Assembly (NCBI GenBank): GCA_934358495.1
Contig: CAKRKO010000027.1
Coordinates: 1 to 29,824 of the forward strand
From: an uncultured Eubacterium sp.
GTDB lineage: Bacteria; Bacillota; Clostridia; Lachnospirales; Lachnospiraceae
Length of the DNA: 29,824 nucleotides
Direction of reading: 5' to 3'
The notes beneath the pieces are model-generated. The model was not told the DNA's origin, made no database searches, and saw only the letters and a list, made by a program, of their open reading frames with translations. The position numbers and the translations under genes were made by a program. Positions 15,094 to 22,955 of the stretch are shown piece by piece (the stretch's first letter is position 1; the number at the start of each line of letters is the position of its first letter).

Positions 15094-17649
15094 ATGTTGC
15101 GAAAAAAGATTACAGCATGGGTACTGACCGCAGCAATGCTGGCCGGTCTGGGTGCAGCGGCACCAATTACTGCATTTGCACAGACTGCTGATGATGTTCA
15201 GCAGAATCGCTGCTATATCAATGGTGATGAAGTGCGTGCATATGATGTGGAGGATACTGTTTATGTAGTAGTGGATGACCTTTCTGCATATGGATTTGAT
15301 GTTCAGAAAAGTAAAAAGTCTGTTACTATCACAAGTGGAACAAAAGGGTATTATTTTGATGAGTCATTCAGCCCGAACACAGAGAGCAGTACCATGGGAA
15401 CCGGAAGCGTAAAGGAAAGCACCATTAAAGGAAAAGTTGCGGATAAAGCAGTTACACTTTATACCGTTGACAACAAGCTTTGTGTAAAAGCTGACGATCT
15501 TGGTACACTTGGTTATACAAAGTATGACAGCAGCAAAAATATCATGAATATTTATTCTGCACAGGCTGGTTATACAGAGAATACAAATCACTACAGAAAC
15601 ATTACTGTTGATGCGGATGATCAGACCGGTGCAATCAAATCTCTGCAGGGTGCACATTATGATCCGGGCGAAGCTGGAAGCGCAAAATCCAAAGCGTATA
15701 TCGAACTTGGTGTAGATATGGTGCGTACACATGATATCGATGGCACACAGGGCGATGGCCGCGGAATCATTTACAATCTGGTACCGAAATATTTTGACAC
15801 AGACGAAGAGGTAGATTTAAATGATCCGTCCAGTTATGATTTTGTAGAGCTGGACAAAGTAATTGACAACATTCTTGCAACCGGATCTGAAGTATATTTC
15901 CGTTTTGGTGCAAGCCAGAATGATGACAACAAATTCCCGGAAGAAGGTACAGAGGAGTGGACACAGTTCTTACAGGATCTGACCACTATGGCAGAGCATA
16001 TCGTAATGCATTATGATTTCGGATGGGACGACGGATATTACAATACGTTAGATTACTTTGAAATCTGGAATGAGCCGGATCTGCAGGATTTCTGGCCAAA
16101 TACAGCAAACCAGTACTATGAGATGTACAACAGTGTATCAAAAGCTGTAGAAAAACTGGAGCCGACACTTCCAATCGGTGGCCCGACTCTGACAACGTTA
16201 AATGATGATGACGGAATTGAAGAAAGCTTTATCAAATATGTAAAAGAAAATGATTGTCCGTTAGATTTTTACGCATATCATTTTTATCCGTCCAATAACT
16301 GTGATCCGTATGATTATTCCCGCTGGGCCTATCATCTTCACGACATGCTTTCCGAATATGGGTATGGTGATATTCCGATGATGCTTTCCGAGTATGGTAC
16401 CGTAATATTCAATAAGAATGCATTCAATATGGCGGACAGTGCAGAAGCTTCTTACCTGGCATCTCTGATGATGTATCTTCAGGATACTCCGGTAGAGAAA
16501 GCCAATATTTATAACCGTCTGGTCAAAACAAATGAAGATGGAAGTGCAGAGATCACAAAAACAGGTTATGGCTATAAGGCAATGGGCGAAATGAATGAGA
16601 CAGAAAACCGTCTGGCTGTAACCGGTGGAGACAAAAATGGTATGGCTGTAATGGCAGGTATCAATGACTGTGATGATCAGATTAACGTATTGATCAGTAA
16701 TTACGAAATTCCGGCATCACAGATGCTTGCAAATTCCGAGTCTCATAATCCGATGATCAAAGATAATAAGCTTAGTATTCCGGGTGTGGCAAACTGGTCT
16801 CTTCCAATTGCCCGTGTACTGACTTATGAAAATAATGCGGGTTATAATCTGAAGGTTACAGATGTGCCTTATGATACCGCAAATGTTGTAGTAGAGCAGT
16901 ATCGGATTGATAATGACAATAATCTGGATTTGATCAGCACTACAAAAGTACCGGTCAGCGAGGATGGAACCGTTGAATTATCCAATGCCTTAAGCACATA
17001 CAGTGTTGACTTACTGTCTATCAAACCGGGTGACGCAAAAGTAGATACTTCCAAAAATGGAGTATTAAAAGCAGAAGATGGCAATTGGTATCTGTACAAG
17101 AATGGCGTTGTTGCATCAGATGTAACTACTGTTGCAAAGAACGAAAATGGCTGGTGGAAAATCACAGACGGTAAAGTAGATTTCAACTATACCGGAATTG
17201 CAAAAAATGAGAACGGCTGGTGGAGAATCGTTAATGGTAAAGTTGATTTTGACTGCAACAGTGTTGAGAAAAACGAAAACGGCTGGTGGTACATCAGAGG
17301 CGGAAAAGTAGATTTTTCTTATACCGGAATTGCAAAAAATGCAAACGGCTGGTGGAGAATTGAAAACGGAAAAGTAAACTTTAACTGCAACAGCGTTGAG
17401 AAAAACCATAATGGCTGGTGGTATCTCAGAGGCGGAAAAGTAGATTTCTCTTATACCGGAGTTGCAAAAAATACAAATGGCTGGTGGAGAATCGAAAACG
17501 GTAAAGTAAACTTTAACTTTAACGGTCTTGCAAAGAACGAAAATGGCTGGTGGTACCTCAAAGGTGGCAAAGTAAACTTTTCTTATAATGGAAAAGCCAG
17601 ACGCAATGGCGTTACTTATAAAGTAGTAAACGGAAAAGTGATGTTCTAA
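15094..17649 (+). CDS. Secreted GH39-like glycoside hydrolase with Trp-rich wall-binding repeats
   Basis: An 851-residue secreted protein; the ATG at 15094 has GGAGGAG upstream. Residues 1-29 are a signal peptide (cleavage after AFA). Residues about 35-155 resemble copper-amine-oxidase-N-like stalk repeats (INGDEVRAYDVEDTVYVVVDDL). Residues about 165-500 are a clan GH-A barrel: acid/base Glu327 in EIWNEPD and nucleophile Glu433 in LSEYG, with FYAYHFYP between, as in GH39 xylosidase/iduronidase-like enzymes. About residues 505-645 form a beta domain. The end has seven 22-residue GWW-x-NGKV repeats likely to hold the enzyme on the cell wall. The substrate is unknown. It is divergent from the sensor kinase and has its own promoter; no terminator is seen after it. 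Confidence 0.87.
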   Translation: MLRKKITAWVLTAAMLAGLGAAAPITAFAQTADDVQQNRCYINGDEVRAYDVEDTVYVVVDDLSAYGFDVQKSKKSVTITSGTKGYYFDESFSPNTESSTMGTGSVKESTIKGKVADKAVTLYTVDNKLCVKADDLGTLGYTKYDSSKNIMNIYSAQAGYTENTNHYRNITVDADDQTGAIKSLQGAHYDPGEAGSAKSKAYIELGVDMVRTHDIDGTQGDGRGIIYNLVPKYFDTDEEVDLNDPSSYDFVELDKVIDNILATGSEVYFRFGASQNDDNKFPEEGTEEWTQFLQDLTTMAEHIVMHYDFGWDDGYYNTLDYFEIWNEPDLQDFWPNTANQYYEMYNSVSKAVEKLEPTLPIGGPTLTTLNDDDGIEESFIKYVKENDCPLDFYAYHFYPSNNCDPYDYSRWAYHLHDMLSEYGYGDIPMMLSEYGTVIFNKNAFNMADSAEASYLASLMMYLQDTPVEKANIYNRLVKTNEDGSAEITKTGYGYKAMGEMNETENRLAVTGGDKNGMAVMAGINDCDDQINVLISNYEIPASQMLANSESHNPMIKDNKLSIPGVANWSLPIARVLTYENNAGYNLKVTDVPYDTANVVVEQYRIDNDNNLDLISTTKVPVSEDGTVELSNALSTYSVDLLSIKPGDAKVDTSKNGVLKAEDGNWYLYKNGVVASDVTTVAKNENGWWKITDGKVDFNYTGIAKNENGWWRIVNGKVDFDCNSVEKNENGWWYIRGGKVDFSYTGIAKNANGWWRIENGKVNFNCNSVEKNHNGWWYLRGGKVDFSYTGVAKNTNGWWRIENGKVNFNFNGLAKNENGWWYLKGGKVNFSYNGKARRNGVTYKVVNGKVMF
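17149..17646 (+). repeat. Seven 66-bp coding repeats (GWW/NGKV units)
   Basis: Starting at 17149, the motif GWW recurs every 22 residues seven times, followed by a degenerate last unit. Units alternate: one type has WWRI-NGKV-CNSVEKN, the other WWY-RGGKVDFSYTG-AKN. The real period is therefore 44 residues (132 bases), suggesting growth by duplication of pairs. Similar Trp-rich repeats occur in surface proteins of Firmicutes and are taken to bind the cell wall. Confidence 0.85.
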
Positions 17650-17762
17650 AGAGAGCACGAATCTGGTAAAAGTAAAATAAATTTTATAATCCACATAACT
17701 CATTCAGGTGTATAATAAACAGGCAACTGTATATGCCAGCTGCAGAAAGCGGGGATGAAGTT

Positions 17763-18629
17763 ATGTGGATTTTATTTGCATTTGGCTCTGCCGTTTTTGC
17801 AGGATTGACAGCGATCCTTGCAAAATGCGGAATCAGAAAGACTGATTCGGATGCGGCAACCGCGATTCGAACAATCGTTGTATTGATTTTTTCATGGATC
17901 ATGGTGATGATCACAGGATCCATCGGAACAATCGGATCCTTAAGCAGCAAGACATGGATGTTTTTGATTTTATCCGGAATCGCGACCGGAGTCTCATGGC
18001 TGTGCTATTTCAAAGCATTACAGCTGGGAGATGTCAATAAAGTTGTGCCGATCGACAAATCAAGTACGATTTTGACCATCATACTGGCTTTTATTTTCCT
18101 TGGAGAGCCGATCACGCTGGTGAAAGGTATCGCAGTGGTTCTGATCGGTGTCGGTACGTTTATGATGATTCAAAAAAAAGAGACGGCGGATGAGCTGGAG
18201 AAGCCAAAAGGACGTTCCTGGTTGATCTATGCATTACTTTCCACAGTGTTTGCAAGCCTGACAGCTATCCTTGGAAAAGTTGGCATCGAAGGTGTGGAGT
18301 CAAACCTTGGCACTGCCATCAGAACCTGTGTGGTTCTGGTGATGGCATGGGTGGTTGTATTTGTCAAAGGCAAACAGCATACAATCCGGGAAATTCCGAA
18401 AAACGAGCTTGGCTTTATCTGCTTATCAGGTCTGGCAACCGGCGGATCCTGGCTGTGCTATTACAGGGCATTGCATGACGGAATGGCGAGCGTGGTTGTG
18501 CCAATCGATAAGCTGAGTATTTTGGTATCAATCGCATTTTCCTATATCGTGTTCAGGGAGCGTCTGACGAAGAAAGCAGTGGTTGGCTTATGTCTGATCG
18601 TGGCAGGAACGCTGATCATGCTGTTATAA
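17763..18629 (+). CDS. EamA/DMT-family permease
   Basis: This 288-residue protein consists of two homologous EamA halves (about 1-137 and 150-288) with about ten hydrophobic helices. Each half contains the matching phrase WLCYFKALQLGDVNKVVPIDK or WLCYYRALHDGMASVVVPIDK. Drug/metabolite transporters of this type export or import small metabolites through the cytoplasmic membrane; the substrate cannot be told. The ATG at 17763 is preferred because GGGGATG precedes it; an in-frame ATG ten codons earlier has no ribosome binding site. Two TATAAT-like boxes lie upstream (17685 and 17711) without good -35 partners. It appears to be a single-gene unit. Confidence 0.85.
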   Translation: MWILFAFGSAVFAGLTAILAKCGIRKTDSDAATAIRTIVVLIFSWIMVMITGSIGTIGSLSSKTWMFLILSGIATGVSWLCYFKALQLGDVNKVVPIDKSSTILTIILAFIFLGEPITLVKGIAVVLIGVGTFMMIQKKETADELEKPKGRSWLIYALLSTVFASLTAILGKVGIEGVESNLGTAIRTCVVLVMAWVVVFVKGKQHTIREIPKNELGFICLSGLATGGSWLCYYRALHDGMASVVVPIDKLSILVSIAFSYIVFRERLTKKAVVGLCLIVAGTLIMLL

Positions 18630-18648
18630 TTATTATGATGTTGTAATA

Positions 18649-18677
18649 TTGCATTCTAATGCTACATATGCTATAAT
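18649..18677 (+). promoter_or_regulatory. Promoter of a candidate small RNA
   Basis: TTGCAT (18649-18654) and a perfect TATAAT (18672-18677) are 17 bases apart, the same boxes and spacing as the lct promoter. No gene follows before the terminator at 18729. Confidence 0.5.
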
Positions 18678-18683
18678 GCCGAT

Positions 18684-18760
18684 AGGCAAAGATGATATGA
18701 TTCGTATCCACTATTGATGCGAAAGAACAAAAACCCCAGAGTTGCAGCTCTGGGGTTTTT
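18684..18760 (+). ncRNA. Candidate small RNA of about 77 nt
   Basis: A good promoter and a strong terminator bracket about 77 bases with no open frame. The predicted RNA has a 7-bp hairpin (TTCGTAT at 18701-18707 with ATGCGAA at 18717-18723), a short single-stranded A-rich linker, and the terminator hairpin. This layout is typical of small regulatory RNAs, but the terminator may simply serve the permease gene. No known RNA family was recognised. Confidence 0.35.
18729..18760 (+). terminator. Strong intrinsic terminator after the permease/candidate RNA
   Basis: A 13-bp perfect stem (AAAAACCCCAGAG at 18729-18741 with CTCTGGGGTTTTT at 18748-18760) has a 6-base loop and a T tract. The A/T ends make it usable in both directions. 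Confidence 0.88.
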
Positions 18761-18804
18761 ATCCGTTTTGGGAAGGTGATGTTACAGGAAACGCAAACTT
18801 TACA

Positions 18805-18833
18805 TTGACATTTCCAAAGGCAACTTTTATAAT
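18805..18833 (+). promoter_or_regulatory. Consensus promoter of tyrS
   Basis: Perfect TTGACA (18805-18810) and perfect TATAAT (18828-18833) are 17 bases apart. Transcription would start near 18840 and run through the T-box leader. Confidence 0.9.
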
Positions 18834-18839
18834 AGTGAG

Positions 18840-19146
18840 CATGTGAAGACAATTGCAAACAGCAACAGCAATGACTGAAAGAAGTAAGTATGAGCGGAAC
18901 ATACAGAGAGCTGCCGGGTGGTGAGAGGCGCATGGAAAACTGATACCGAATACATTCACAAGCTGCGCATTGAACGTTATCAGAAATGATTTTGATGATC
19001 AGTAGGCTGCGCCGGGAGCAACCGTTATATTGCAGAAGTATTGTCAGATACTTGGTGAGGCGGATCGTGTGAGCGGTCTGTGAATTAAGGTGGTAACACG
19101 AGATTTTATCCCGTCCTTATGCATGTGCATTAGGATGGGGTTTTTT
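18840..19146 (+). ncRNA. T-box leader of tyrS (tyrosine-responsive)
   Basis: The roughly 300-base leader carries the conserved T-box AAGGTGGTAACACG (19087-19100) just before a terminator, and a Stem I region with the typical AGAGAGCTGCCGGGTGGTG stretch (18904-18922). The likely specifier codon is TAC (18951-18953) in GAATACATTC, matching tyrosine and the gene downstream. Uncharged tRNA-Tyr would pair with the specifier and T-box, form the antiterminator and let tyrS be transcribed. Confidence 0.9.
19109..19146 (+). terminator. T-box-controlled terminator
   Basis: The stem CCCGTCCTTA/TAGGATGGGG (left arm from 19110, right arm ending 19140) is followed by TTTTTT. Its left side lies directly after the T-box sequence, as expected for the competing antiterminator. 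Confidence 0.88.
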
Positions 19147-19169
19147 ATTATGAAGAAGGAGAGCACATT

Positions 19170-20393
19170 ATGACAGTTTATGACGAACTCGTAGCCCGTG
19201 GTCTGATTGCCCAGGTTACAGACGAAGAAGAAATCAAAGAATTAATCAATAACGGAAAAGCAACATTTTACATCGGATTTGATCCGACCGCAGACAGTCT
19301 TCATGTAGGACATTTCATGGCACTGTGTCTGATGAAGAGACTGCAGATGGCAGGAAACAAACCGATCGCACTGATCGGTGGCGGTACAGCTATGATCGGT
19401 GACCCATCCGGACGTACTGACATGCGTCAGATGATGACAAAAGAAACGATCAACCACAACTGCGAATGCTTCAAAAAACAGATGTCCCGTTTTATCGATT
19501 TTTCCGAGGGAAAAGCATTAATGGTAAACAATGCAGACTGGCTGCTTGACTTAAATTATGTAGAAGTACTGCGTGATATCGGACCGCATTTTTCTGTAAA
19601 CCGTATGCTTTCCGCTGAGTGCTACAAACAGCGTATGGAGCGTGGATTAAGCTTCCTGGAATTTAACTACATGATCATGCAGAGTTATGATTTCTATGAG
19701 TTATTCCAGAGATACGGCTGTAACATGCAGTTCGGTGGTGATGATCAGTGGTCCAATATGCTTGGCGGTACAGAGCTGATCCGTCGTAAACTTGGCAAAA
19801 ATGCATGCGCGATGACGATCACACTGCTTCTGAATTCTGAAGGCAAAAAAATGGGTAAAACCCAGTCCGGCGCTGTATGGCTTGACCCGGAGAAGACCTC
19901 TCCTTTTGAGTTCTATCAGTACTGGAGAAATGTTGGCGATGCCGATGTATTAAAATGCCTGCGTATGCTGACGTTCCTTCCGTTAGAGCAGATCGACGAA
20001 ATGGATAAATGGGAAGGAAGCCAGTTAAATACGGCAAAAGAAATCCTTGCATTCGAGCTGACCAAACTGGTTCACGGTGAGGAAGAAGCTGCAAAAGCAC
20101 AGGAGAGTGCACGTGCACTGTTCTCCGGTGGAAATGCAGCAAATATGCCGACTGCAGTTATTACAGAAGAAAATCTGCGTGACGGTGAGATTGACATCAT
20201 GGGTCTGCTGGTTGCTTCCGGATTATGTGCATCCCGTTCTGAGGCACGTCGTGCGGTACAGCAGGGCGGAGTTGCTGTAAACGGTGAGAAAGTCGCATCC
20301 ATCGAAGTTTCCTACAAACCGGAAGATATCAACAAAGAGGATTTTGTATTACGCCGTGGTAAAAAGAACTACCGTAAAATTATCTTTGAGTAA
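19170..20393 (+). CDS. tyrS: Tyrosyl-tRNA synthetase
   Basis: This 407-residue class I aminoacyl-tRNA synthetase charges tRNA-Tyr in the cytoplasm. The HIGH motif appears as HVGH (45-48), and the KMSKS motif as KMGKT (227-231). The tyrosine-binding GFDPTADSLH (36-45) and QSYDFYELFQ (171-180) stretches are present. The C-terminal S4-like RNA-binding domain (about 340-405) includes SRSEARRAVQQGGVAVNGE. Length and order match bacterial TyrS. AAGGAGAG precedes the ATG. Expression is controlled by the T-box leader. Confidence 0.97.
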   Translation: MTVYDELVARGLIAQVTDEEEIKELINNGKATFYIGFDPTADSLHVGHFMALCLMKRLQMAGNKPIALIGGGTAMIGDPSGRTDMRQMMTKETINHNCECFKKQMSRFIDFSEGKALMVNNADWLLDLNYVEVLRDIGPHFSVNRMLSAECYKQRMERGLSFLEFNYMIMQSYDFYELFQRYGCNMQFGGDDQWSNMLGGTELIRRKLGKNACAMTITLLLNSEGKKMGKTQSGAVWLDPEKTSPFEFYQYWRNVGDADVLKCLRMLTFLPLEQIDEMDKWEGSQLNTAKEILAFELTKLVHGEEEAAKAQESARALFSGGNAANMPTAVITEENLRDGEIDIMGLLVASGLCASRSEARRAVQQGGVAVNGEKVASIEVSYKPEDINKEDFVLRRGKKNYRKIIFE

Positions 20394-20428
20394 GATTGGA
20401 ACAATCAGATCAGAGTATTGTAACAGAC

Positions 20429-20470
20429 AGGCAGAGCAGCATAGTAAATTCTATGTTTGCTCTGCCTTTT
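20429..20470 (+). terminator. Hairpin terminator or attenuator between tyrS and the TAXI gene
   Basis: AGGCAGAGC (20429-20437) pairs with GCTCTGCCT (20459-20467), with an inner CATAG/CTATG stem. Only four T residues follow before the ribosome binding site AAAGGAG of the next gene (20471-20477). The short T run suggests incomplete termination, so the hairpin may also attenuate the next genes. Confidence 0.7.
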
Positions 20471-20484
20471 AAAGGAGAAATTTC

Positions 20485-21444
20485 ATGAAAAAAATAGTAA
20501 CACTATTCTTAAGTCTTTCTCTGGTTTTTGCAGTTGGTTGTGGAAATGCATCCGCTACATCTATTCGTTTTGGCTCAGCTGCTGTGGGCGGTATGTATTC
20601 GGCATTTGCAAATGCGTACACGCAGATAGTTTCTCAGGATGATGAGAGTTTGCAATTTTCCGTGCGTTCCACTGCAGGTTCTGCGGCAAATATCCGTCTG
20701 CTTTCTGATGGTTATATTCAGATGGCAATCGCACAGGCAGATCTGACGGATGATGCGTATCATGGAACCGGAGATTTTGATAAAAAACCATTGCACGGCT
20801 ACAATGCGGTAGCGGCTTTGTATACCGAGGCCTGTCAGATTGTTGTCCGCGCAGATTCTGATATCCACAGCGTGGATGATCTGCTTGGAAAAAAGGTAAG
20901 TATCGGTGAGGAAGAGTCGGGAACTGAGAGAAATGCCAAGCAGATTTTTGAAGTTTATGGTCTTTCTGATGAACTGGTGGACTGTGAAAATCTGGATTAT
21001 ACACAGGCGGCAGAAGCTCTTGTTTCTGGGAAAATTGATGCTATGTTTTGTACCGCAGGTGTGCAGACGACCGTGATCGAGGAACTGACCCGTCAGTGTG
21101 GTATCCGTCTGCTGTCGATTGATGAGACACATATACAGAAACTGATGGCAGCATATGATTTTTATATGCCATACACAATTCCGGTGTATACATACAGCGG
21201 TCAATCTGAGGAAACAACTACAGTTGGTGTAAAATCGCTTTTGCTTGTCAGTGATGAACTGAGCGATAAAACGGTGGAACATCTGACAGAACAATTATTC
21301 AGCCATGTGCAGGATATTCAATATTCCCTGCCACTGAATTTACAGATGGATGAAACCAGTGCGACGCAAAACGTGACGATCCCATTCCATGATGGGGCAG
21401 CTGCTTATTATGAGAAGCAAGGAATTACGGTAAATGCAGAGTAA
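20485..21444 (+). CDS. TAXI-family solute-binding lipoprotein
   Basis: This 319-residue protein belongs to the TAXI group of TRAP-type solute-binding proteins. A lipoprotein signal (lipobox AVGC, Cys19) anchors it outside the membrane. The TAXI signature regions are visible: IRFGSAAVGGMYSAFANAYT near the start, STAGSAANIRLLSDG (about 62-76), MAIAQADL, and GKKVSIGEEESGTERNA (about 138-154). TAXI proteins normally feed a TRAP permease (fused DctQM); none is here. Instead a GltS glutamate symporter gene starts within 30 bases. A TAXI protein from Thermus thermophilus has been reported to bind glutamate/glutamine, so glutamate is a reasonable ligand guess. AAAGGAG precedes the ATG. Confidence 0.88.
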   Translation: MKKIVTLFLSLSLVFAVGCGNASATSIRFGSAAVGGMYSAFANAYTQIVSQDDESLQFSVRSTAGSAANIRLLSDGYIQMAIAQADLTDDAYHGTGDFDKKPLHGYNAVAALYTEACQIVVRADSDIHSVDDLLGKKVSIGEEESGTERNAKQIFEVYGLSDELVDCENLDYTQAAEALVSGKIDAMFCTAGVQTTVIEELTRQCGIRLLSIDETHIQKLMAAYDFYMPYTIPVYTYSGQSEETTTVGVKSLLLVSDELSDKTVEHLTEQLFSHVQDIQYSLPLNLQMDETSATQNVTIPFHDGAAAYYEKQGITVNAE

Positions 21445-21473
21445 TGCCTGTTGACAAGTTTGAAAGGATTTTT

Positions 21474-22661
21474 ATGGAACTACATTTAAATATGTATCAG
21501 ACCCTTGCCATTGCGGTACTGGTTCTGTTACTTGGTAAATTTTTAAAGAAAAAAATTAATTTTCTGGAAAAATTCTGTATTCCGGCGCCAGTTGTCGGGG
21601 GATTGCTTTTTGCAATCCTGACCTGTGTACTGTACGCCACAGGAATTGCAGAAGTTTCCTTTGATGATACGCTGCGTGAAGTCTGCATGGTATTTTTCTT
21701 TACTTCGGTAGGCTTTCAGGCAAACCTTAAAGTGTTGAAAAGCGGTGGTAAATCGCTGGTTGTATTTTTGGGACTGGTTGTAGGACTGATTCTTTGCCAG
21801 AATTTTCTCGCAGTAGGAATGTCAAAAGTTCTGAACTTAGACCCGTTGATCGGATTGTGTACCGGTTCTATTCCAATGGTCGGCGGTCATGGTACAGCAG
21901 GTGCTTTTGGACCGGTTCTGGAAGATTTTAATATTTCCGGTGCAACGACACTTTGTACGGCAGCAGCAACCTTTGGTCTGATCACAGGAAGCCTGATCGG
22001 TGGTCCGATCGGTAAATCACTGGTGGAGAAAAAGAACCTGCTTTCCACAGCAGTGGCAGAGGATGACAGTATTCTGGTAGAAGATGAGAAAAAGCATACC
22101 CGTCATACGTCTATGTATGCGACAGCGGTATTTCAGCTGATCCTGGCGATTGGTCTTGGTACAGTATTTTCCTGGCTTTTGACCAAAACAGGCATGACAT
22201 TCCCGATTTATATTGGAGCCATGATCGCAGCAGCATTATTTAGAAATATTGGTGAATATTCCGGAAAGTTTACAATTTATATGGGTGAGATCAATGATAT
22301 CGGCGGTATCTGTCTGTCTCTGTTCCTTGGTATTGCTATGATCACATTGAAGTTGTGGCAGTTGGCAGCGCTGGCATTGCCGCTTGTTCTTCTGCTGTCC
22401 GTTCAGGTACTTCTGATGTTTGTATTTGCCAGATTTATCGTCTTTAACGTTATGGGAAGAGATTACGATGCAGCGGTACTGGCAGCAGGAACCTGCGGAT
22501 TTGGTATGGGTGCGACACCGAATGCAATGGCAAATATGCAGGCTATCTGCGACCGATATGCGCCATCCGTAAAAGCTTATCTGCTTATTCCATTGATCGG
22601 AAGTCTTTTTGCAGATTTTTTGAACAGTCTCATCATTACATTTTTTATAAACTTACTATAA
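21474..22661 (+). CDS. gltS: Sodium/glutamate symporter
   Basis: This 395-residue integral membrane protein of the ESS (GltS) family couples Na+ to glutamate uptake. It has about ten or more hydrophobic helices in two related halves; the halves carry the glycine-rich re-entrant loop motifs GSIPMVGGHGTAGAFGP and AGTCGFGMGATPNAMANM. The ATG at 21474 was chosen because GAAAGGA lies just upstream; an in-frame ATG at 21444 overlaps the TAXI stop and would add ten polar residues. It directly follows the TAXI lipoprotein gene, an unusual partnership. A small charged protein gene follows 44 bases later. Confidence 0.9.
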   Translation: MELHLNMYQTLAIAVLVLLLGKFLKKKINFLEKFCIPAPVVGGLLFAILTCVLYATGIAEVSFDDTLREVCMVFFFTSVGFQANLKVLKSGGKSLVVFLGLVVGLILCQNFLAVGMSKVLNLDPLIGLCTGSIPMVGGHGTAGAFGPVLEDFNISGATTLCTAAATFGLITGSLIGGPIGKSLVEKKNLLSTAVAEDDSILVEDEKKHTRHTSMYATAVFQLILAIGLGTVFSWLLTKTGMTFPIYIGAMIAAALFRNIGEYSGKFTIYMGEINDIGGICLSLFLGIAMITLKLWQLAALALPLVLLLSVQVLLMFVFARFIVFNVMGRDYDAAVLAAGTCGFGMGATPNAMANMQAICDRYAPSVKAYLLIPLIGSLFADFLNSLIITFFINLL

Positions 22662-22705
22662 TGATTTCAGGCAAACATGAAAACACATATTTAGGGAGAT
22701 GCGCA

Positions 22706-22903
22706 ATGTTTTGGAAAAAGAAAAAACAACAAAACAAAAAGAAAACAACACATGAAGCCTATGATGTAAAATACGAAAACCTTGCTGTTCCGGAGGTTCA
22801 TACTGAGCCGGAAGTGGAAGAAGAGGATGAGGAAGAAAAAGAATCGATCACGTATGAATCTGTGGCGATTCCTGAAATTCATATCCGGAAAAAGAAAAAA
22901 TAA
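22706..22903 (+). CDS. Small highly charged protein with an internal repeat, function unknown
   Basis: A 65-residue protein whose ATG (22706) has AGGGAGA upstream; an earlier in-frame ATG lacks such a site. It begins with a lysine block (MFWKKKKQQNKKKTT), has a glutamate-rich middle (EVEEEDEEEKE) and ends in KKKK. A ten-residue phrase occurs twice: YENLAVPEVH (23-32) and YESVAIPEIH (50-59). No membrane segment or signal peptide is seen and no family was recognised. It is probably in the same transcript as the TAXI and gltS genes. A chance open frame is unlikely given the good ribosome binding site and the internal repeat. Confidence 0.7.
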   Translation: MFWKKKKQQNKKKTTHEAYDVKYENLAVPEVHTEPEVEEEDEEEKESITYESVAIPEIHIRKKKK

Positions 22904-22955
22904 GTGACTGCAGCACTGTCTATGGAATGATGCTAAATAAATACAGTAAAAAATA

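Noticed and set aside
17149..17646. Regular repeats considered as a CRISPR array
   Set aside because: The 66-base period stays in frame without stop codons and encodes related 22-residue units; there are no constant repeats with unique spacers.
17116..17703. Repeat-containing 195-codon frame on the minus strand
   Set aside because: It is the antisense of the GWW repeat region; its regularity only mirrors the coding repeats of the glycosidase.
22661..22705. Upstream start for the small charged protein
   Set aside because: It overlaps the last base of gltS, lacks a ribosome binding site, and the ATG at 22706 has AGGGAGA at the right distance.
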